From: a bacterium
GTDB lineage: Bacteria > Patescibacteriota > Minisyncoccia > Phycocordibacterales > Phycocordibacteraceae
Assembly (NCBI GenBank): GCA_021812955.1
Contig: JAKAMJ010000022.1
Location: 1 to 8,778 of the forward strand
DNA: 8,778 bases
Direction of reading: 5' to 3'
Within the stretch, counting starts at the first letter, position 1; each line of letters begins with the position of its first letter. The translations under genes were made by a program, and so were the position numbers. The notes under the pieces are model-generated. The model had not been told where the DNA came from, made no database searches, and worked only from the letters and a program-made list of their open reading frames with translations. Positions 5,116-8,778 of this stretch are shown here, piece after piece.

Positions 5116-5336
5116 GCGTCATTCCTGTCCTTTCGGCTCGCGAAGTGGCGCGACGGCTCGTTCGGGCAGGGTTCCAATATATGGGAGCCAGAGGCAGTCA
5201 TCAGCATTATTTGCACCCGCTCACTCGTCGGATAACATCTGTGCCGATGCATGGCCACAACTCCATCGGGCGCAACCTTCTCACCAAGATCCTCAAACAA
5301 GCAGGACTTTCCATCGAGGAATTTCTCAATCTATAA
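5112..5336 (+). CDS. hicA: HicA-family toxin (YcfA-like mRNA interferase)
   Basis: A 74-residue double-stranded-RNA-binding-fold protein. It shows the family pattern in order: a helix SAREVARRLVRAGF (8-21), then GARGSHQHYLHP (25-36) containing the expected catalytic histidine H30, a strand TSVPMHGHN (42-50), and the closing helix NLLTKILKQAGLSIEEFLNL (55-74). HicA toxins cleave mRNA and tmRNA in a translation-independent way and arrest growth until HicB neutralises them. All key positions look intact, so the toxin is probably functional. Translation is coupled to hicB through the ATGA overlap; no separate Shine-Dalgarno is visible. gyrB follows after 50 bp in the same direction. Confidence 0.9.
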   Translation: MSVIPVLSAREVARRLVRAGFQYMGARGSHQHYLHPLTRRITSVPMHGHNSIGRNLLTKILKQAGLSIEEFLNL

Positions 5337-5351
5337 TCTCAAGCTCGCCCA

Positions 5352-5360
5352 TGCTATACT
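5352..5360 (+). promoter_or_regulatory. Extended -10 promoter of gyrB
   Basis: TGcTATACT is a five-of-six match to the -10 consensus plus the TGn extension. A start about 7 nt downstream gives a leader of about 20 nt before the ATG at 5387, the longest in the window. There is no -35-like hexamer at 17 bp. A second TATAAT lies at 5332-5337, overlapping the hicA stop. Read-through from hicBA is also possible. Confidence 0.55.
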
Positions 5361-5386
5361 GAACGCACCGGAATCGGACTATTGGT

Positions 5387-7444
5387 ATGGCAAAAGGCAC
5401 TGAAAAAGAACCGAAAAAGAAGGCGTATGACGCCTCGTCTATTACAGTCCTCGAAGGGCTCGAGGCGGTGCGTCGCCGCCCAGGGATGTACATCGGCACC
5501 ACTGGCCCAGACGGCTTGCACCACCTGGTGTGGGAGATTTTTGATAACGCGCGCGACGAGGCGATGGTCGGACGCTGCGACGACATAGAGGTCGCGCTCT
5601 TGCCGGGCGGGTATGTGCGCGTGGCCGACAACGGCAACGGCATACCTGTCGGAATCCATCCGAAGACAAAAGTCTCCGCGCTTGAGACGATCATGACGAC
5701 GCTCCATGCGGGCGGTAAGTTCGACAACGAGGCGTACAAGTTCTCTGGCGGCTTGCACGGCGTGGGCGCCTCGGTGGTGAACGCGCTTTCCGAGCATACG
5801 AAAGTCGTCGTGCACCAGGACGGCGGAGTTCACATGCAGGAATATAAAATCGGCAAAGCGCTCGCAAAAGTGAAAAAAATTGGCACTACGAAAGAGCACG
5901 GCACGGTCGTCATCTTCAAGCCGGATGTCACCATCTTCAAAGAGGGCATCGAATGGAATCTCGACAAGATAATCGCGCATCTGCGCCAGCAGGCATACCT
6001 GGTGAAGGGCGTGCGCATCTCCATCGTCGACGCGCGCGAGTCTGCGGTCTCTGTCGAGACCGAAGCCATCTTCCTGCGCGATCGGCACCTCGACGTCCCA
6101 TCGACGACCTTCTATTTCGAGGGCGGACTGCGGTCGCTCGTGTCGTTCTACAACCGGCATCAGGCGCCGGTGCACAAGAACATCTTTTACGTCGAGCGCG
6201 AGGCAGACAAGGTGACCGTTGAGGTCGCGCTGCAATACGTCGACGACATCTCCGCCCGCATCACGGCTTTTGCGAATAATATCTACACGCCTGAAGGCGG
6301 GACGCACGTCACCGGGTTCAAGACCGCGCTCACGCGCTCGCTCAATACGTACGGACGGAACGCGAACATCCTCAAAGAGAAAGATGAGAACTTCACGGGC
6401 GACGACGTGCTCGAGGGCATCACGGCGGTCGTCTCGGTGAAGCTTTCCGAGATACAGTTCGAAGGGCAGACCAAGGCCAAGCTCGGCTCCACGGAGGCGC
6501 AGGGTGCGACGGCAGCGGTGTTCGGCGACGCCTTCGCGGCGTTCCTCGAAGAGAATCCCGACGACGCGAAAGCGATAATCAACAAGGCGAACATCGCCTT
6601 GAAAGCGCGCAAGGCGGCGAAAGCGGCGAAGGATTCCGTGCTGCGCAAGGGCGCGCTCGAAGGGCTCACGCTCCCGGGCAAGCTCGCCGATTGCCAGACG
6701 AAGAGCGCGGAGGAGAGCGAGATATTCATCGTGGAGGGAGATTCGGCCGGCGGCTCCAGCAAGCAGGGGCGCGACCGCCGCACGCAGGCGATACTGCCGC
6801 TACGCGGCAAGATACTCAACGTCGAGCGCGCTCGCATAGACCGCATGCTCGCGTCGGCTGAGATCCGCGCGCTCGTGGTCGCTATGGGCACGGCTATCGG
6901 CGACGTATTCGACCTGTCGAAGCTGCGCTACCACAAGATCATCATCGCGACCGATGCCGACGTGGACGGCGCGCACATCCGCACGCTCCTGCTCACGCTC
7001 CTGTACCGCCATTTCAAGCCGGTCATAGACGGCGGTTTCGTGTATATCGCCCAGCCGCCGCTCTATAAGATAACGAAAGGCAAGGCGGTCGCGTACGCGT
7101 ATTCCGATGCGGAAAAGAAGTCGGCGCTCAAAGAGATGGGCGTCGCGGAGGCGGATGTCGCCGAAACGGGGGAGGGTGATGAAACGACGGAAGCGGCCGA
7201 GACGGCGGTCGTCGCGAAGAAGCCCGCTAAGGCGAGCGTGCAGCGGTACAAGGGTCTCGGCGAGATGAACCCGAGCGAGCTGTGGGAGACGACGATGGAC
7301 CCGGCGCGGCGCGTGCTGAAGCGGGTGAACGTCGAGGATGCGGAAGCGGCCGATCGCATATTCGACATACTCATGGGCACGGACGTCGCGGCGCGCAAAG
7401 GGTTCATCCAGTCGAACGCGCGTCTCGCGAACCTGGATGTTTAA
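5387..7444 (+). CDS. gyrB: DNA gyrase subunit B
   Basis: 685 residues, full length, the ATPase and TOPRIM subunit of type IIA topoisomerase that supercoils DNA with GyrA (not in this window). The GHKL ATPase domain shows RRPGMYIG (30-37), E50 as general base with D53-N54, DNGNGIP (81-87) and GGLHGVGASVVNALS (121-135). The transducer lysine is K363 in GQTKAKLG. TOPRIM shows EGDSAGGSSKQGRDRRTQAILPLRGKILN (450-478) and DADVDGAHI (523-531). The tail QRYKGLGEMNPSELWETTMDP (619-639) is typical of GyrB and ParE. Gyrase rather than topoisomerase IV fits EGDSAGGSSKQGRDRR and the arrangement, but ParE cannot be fully excluded without GyrA/ParC. An Ala/Glu/Thr-rich linker of about 35 residues (583-617) before QRYKGLG is roughly 20 residues longer than in Bacillus GyrB. 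No recF or gyrA adjoins. It ends 6 bp from the convergent gene. Confidence 0.96.
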   Translation: MAKGTEKEPKKKAYDASSITVLEGLEAVRRRPGMYIGTTGPDGLHHLVWEIFDNARDEAMVGRCDDIEVALLPGGYVRVADNGNGIPVGIHPKTKVSALETIMTTLHAGGKFDNEAYKFSGGLHGVGASVVNALSEHTKVVVHQDGGVHMQEYKIGKALAKVKKIGTTKEHGTVVIFKPDVTIFKEGIEWNLDKIIAHLRQQAYLVKGVRISIVDARESAVSVETEAIFLRDRHLDVPSTTFYFEGGLRSLVSFYNRHQAPVHKNIFYVEREADKVTVEVALQYVDDISARITAFANNIYTPEGGTHVTGFKTALTRSLNTYGRNANILKEKDENFTGDDVLEGITAVVSVKLSEIQFEGQTKAKLGSTEAQGATAAVFGDAFAAFLEENPDDAKAIINKANIALKARKAAKAAKDSVLRKGALEGLTLPGKLADCQTKSAEESEIFIVEGDSAGGSSKQGRDRRTQAILPLRGKILNVERARIDRMLASAEIRALVVAMGTAIGDVFDLSKLRYHKIIIATDADVDGAHIRTLLLTLLYRHFKPVIDGGFVYIAQPPLYKITKGKAVAYAYSDAEKKSALKEMGVAEADVAETGEGDETTEAAETAVVAKKPAKASVQRYKGLGEMNPSELWETTMDPARRVLKRVNVEDAEAADRIFDILMGTDVAARKGFIQSNARLANLDV

Positions 7445-7450
7445 GAAAGG

Positions 7451-8224
7451 CTAAGACCCGAGGATCTTAATCTGCACGGATGCGCTGTCGTTGTTCGTGG
7501 CGGACTCGGTGACGGCGTGGTCGAAGTTCGCCGTTACGGATATCATCTGGCTCGTACCGGGGTTCGCCTGGTCGAAGCCGAGCGTGTATTCGATATAGTC
7601 GCCGGGGTTGAGGCTCTGCTGCGCAGCTGACTGATAGATTGAGTCGGAGGAAGTCGGGATGGAAGCGCTCCAACGCCAGGAGCCGGTCGCGTTCGAACCG
7701 ATATTTTTTATGGTAAACCGGACTGCCGGGCGGCTACCGGCCGGTACGGTCGAGCTGGCGACGAACGAGTCGGCCGAGCTCGTCGCGAGGTAGCCGACGG
7801 CGTCGATATGCGTGACCAGGTCGGGCAGGCCGGAGAGCGCTGCCGGAGACGCGCCGCCAAGCGGAGATGCGCTTGCCGTTTCCTTGCCGGCAGACGGCGC
7901 GGAGGCGGGAGCTTTTGCGCGCTCATCAGTCGTCGTGGCGGCGGTGGCCGCAACCGGTGCGGTGGTCGTCGCGCCGTCGAACGGGATGGTCGTGGACGCG
8001 GCCGGGACGACTGAAATGGAAGCGTGCGGCGCTGGCTTGAAGATGGAGCCGAGGTAGACGGCCGCCGAGCCGATGCTTCCGACAGCCTGCGGGACGAAGC
8101 GGGTCGAGTAGACCGCAAGCCAGACGCCGAGCGACACGAGCGTGACGAATCCTACCGCCGCGAGGCTGTGCAGCGCCGCGGGGCGGGAAGCGAGCTTGGT
8201 TCCGAGCGTGTTCGTGCCGTCCAT
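7451..8224 (-). CDS. Membrane-anchored surface protein with CARDB-like domain
   Basis: 257 residues from ATG 8224. An N-terminal cytoplasmic stretch is followed by a membrane helix (about 20-40: LAAVGFVTLVSLGVWLAVYS), a low-complexity Ala/Thr/Ser/Pro linker (64-132), and one beta-sandwich domain (133-255). The domain starts PDLVTHIDAVG, has RPAVRFTIKNIGS and GDYIEYTLGF, and ends NNDSASVQIKIL, the pattern of CARDB/Ig-like cell-adhesion modules. It probably projects from the outer face of the membrane on the linker; a ligand cannot be named. There is no C-terminal LPxTG or second membrane helix, so it is not an obvious sortase substrate. The frame stays open to ATG 8245, but that codon is part of the promoter's TG-extended -10 box, so 8224 is preferred. 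It converges on gyrB and is divergent from the sortase gene. Confidence 0.75.
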   Translation of the reverse strand: MDGTNTLGTKLASRPAALHSLAAVGFVTLVSLGVWLAVYSTRFVPQAVGSIGSAAVYLGSIFKPAPHASISVVPAASTTIPFDGATTTAPVAATAATTTDERAKAPASAPSAGKETASASPLGGASPAALSGLPDLVTHIDAVGYLATSSADSFVASSTVPAGSRPAVRFTIKNIGSNATGSWRWSASIPTSSDSIYQSAAQQSLNPGDYIEYTLGFDQANPGTSQMISVTANFDHAVTESATNNDSASVQIKILGS

Positions 8225-8235
8225 ACGATATGCCC

Positions 8236-8264
8236 TATATAGCATTGCGCAATTTTATTGTCAA
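8236..8264 (-). promoter_or_regulatory. Promoter of the CARDB-like surface protein gene
   Basis: On the minus strand, TTGACA (8264-8259) is a perfect -35. It is followed by a 17-bp spacer that ends in TGc and then TATATA (8241-8236). Consensus -35, ideal spacing and extended -10 together make this the strongest promoter in the window. The -10 box ends 11 nt before ATG 8224, so the leader would be about 4-5 nt. Confidence 0.75.
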
Positions 8265-8283
8265 TAGGCAACTCTTGACAATA
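8256..8283. repeat. 9-bp inverted repeat spanning the divergent -35 boxes
   Basis: TATTGTCAA (8256-8264) and TTGACAATA (8275-8283) are perfect reverse complements separated by 10 bp. Each arm contains the -35 hexamer TTGACA of one of the two divergent promoters. It may simply be two back-to-back consensus -35 boxes, or an operator whose occupancy would shut both genes. Confidence 0.7.
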
Positions 8284-8303
8284 TAGCAAGAGCGGCGTAT
8301 TAC
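8275..8303 (+). promoter_or_regulatory. Promoter of the sortase gene
   Basis: TTGACA (8275-8280), a 17-bp spacer, then TATTAC (8298-8303) as a four-of-six -10. TACTGT at 8301-8306 is an alternative. The leader before ATG 8317 would be about 5-10 nt. GGAG (8310-8313) lies only 3 nt from the ATG, too close for an ordinary ribosome-binding site. Confidence 0.55.
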
Positions 8304-8316
8304 TGTATCGGAGCAT

Positions 8317-8778
8317 ATGACGAACGCCACGACCATCACGCCGCTCCTGCGGGCGGCAACGCGGGCATACGAGAGGAAATGGCTGTTCCTCGGCGTCTTC
8401 GTCGCGGTCTTTTCAGGGAACGTCTTCGTGCTCGCACATGCTGGCCTATTGCCAGACGCGCCGCGCCCCGCCGCTGCGCGTGCCGCGCCCGCGGTCGTGG
8501 TGAGCGTCGCACCCGTCGCGCACGAGCCGGAAGCGCCGGTCAGGATAGAGGTCGCCGCTATCGGACTGTCGGCTGCTGTGGCAGACCCGGCGACGACGGA
8601 CGCGGAGACGCTAGACGGCGAGTTGCTCAAGGGCGCGGTGCGGTATCCGACATCCGCGCTGCTCGGCGAGGAAGGGAATGTAGTCCTGTTCGGGCACTCG
8701 AGCTATCTGCCAATCGTCGGCAATCAGGCGTACAAGACGTTCGATGGCATCCAGAAGCTCGTTGCGGGCGACATCATC
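8317..8778 (+). CDS. Sortase family transpeptidase (N-terminal part, cut by window edge)
   Basis: 154 codons are visible, in frame to the last base. A short cytoplasmic N-terminus precedes a membrane helix (about 22-42: WLFLGVFVAVFSGNVFVLAHAG), an Ala/Pro/Val-rich linker (47-74), and the start of a sortase beta-barrel: RIEVAAIGLSAAV (76-88), LDGELLKGAVRYPTSALLGEEGNVVLFGHSS (99-129). H127 in FGHSS is the expected catalytic histidine. The catalytic Cys (TLxTC-like) and Arg lie beyond the window, so activity cannot be judged. Sortases cleave sorting motifs and attach proteins to the cell surface or to each other. The type-II membrane orientation and sequence resemble the sortases common in Patescibacteria. 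It is divergent from the CARDB-like gene with shared control DNA, which suggests but does not prove a joint surface role. Confidence 0.85.
   Translation, partial: MTNATTITPLLRAATRAYERKWLFLGVFVAVFSGNVFVLAHAGLLPDAPRPAAARAAPAVVVSVAPVAHEPEAPVRIEVAAIGLSAAVADPATTDAETLDGELLKGAVRYPTSALLGEEGNVVLFGHSSYLPIVGNQAYKTFDGIQKLVAGDII

Noticed and set aside
5354..6307. Minus-strand open frame of 317 codons antisense to gyrB
   Set aside because: It mirrors GyrB ATPase codons; no recognisable motif, and it covers the gyrB promoter.
7452..7469. Possible terminator hairpin TAAGA...TCTTA at the end of the CARDB-like gene
   Set aside because: The stem is only 5 bp and AT-rich, with no following U-tract; it also lies within the coding sequence.
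8225..8245. Earlier start (ATG 8245) for the CARDB-like protein
   Set aside because: That ATG supplies the TG of the extended -10 box TGcTATATA and would lie upstream of the predicted transcription start.

Overview
The window looks like chromosome from a small-genome bacterium of the Candidate Phyla Radiation (Patescibacteria), probably a GC-rich Parcubacteria-type lineage. The pointers are a strongly reduced two-subunit phenylalanyl-tRNA synthetase, tightly packed genes with very short leaders, a sortase beside an Ala/Thr/Ser-rich anchored surface protein, and a RAYT (REP-associated tyrosine transposase) with its own palindromes. No 16S rRNA is present, so this placement is inference from gene content. 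GC is high by eye except in the RAYT gene and, less clearly, the HicBA pair.

Layout. 1-127 is the 3' end of an unidentified gene, followed by tRNA-Thr(UGU) at 149-221. 235-980 is a RAYT/REP-like element: an HUH transposase gene (284-949) with one copy of a 19-bp palindrome on each side and two more copies inside the reading frame. 990-2907 (minus strand) is a two-gene operon: a processive-type membrane GT2 glycosyltransferase followed by a membrane-anchored thioredoxin-fold protein. Divergent from it, pheS-pheT (2957-4830) encodes a minimal PheRS. A HicB-HicA toxin-antitoxin pair (4855-5336) follows, then gyrB (5387-7444). Converging on gyrB is a membrane-anchored CARDB-like surface protein (7451-8224, minus strand). 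A sortase gene starts at 8317 and runs off the window; it is transcribed divergently from the surface-protein gene.

Themes. (1) Four copies of the palindrome GTGGCGGTCCGACCGCCAC occur only in and around the RAYT gene. The two internal copies sit in the same reading phase and each encode GGPTAT. (2) Six transcription units start with an extended -10 element (TGnTAnnnT or a near match), mostly 6-11 nt before the ATG, implying leaderless or nearly leaderless mRNAs. (3) PheS lacks the N-terminal coiled-coil arm and PheT lacks both the EMAP-like tRNA-binding domain and the B3/B4 editing domain, while catalytic motifs, B5, the core and the anticodon-binding domain remain. (4) The surface-protein and sortase genes are driven by back-to-back promoters whose -35 boxes lie in the arms of a 9-bp inverted repeat, suggesting co-regulated cell-surface functions.

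The best candidate for something under-described is the palindrome/RAYT arrangement: a RAYT gene whose own coding sequence has accepted copies of the repeat it may mobilise.
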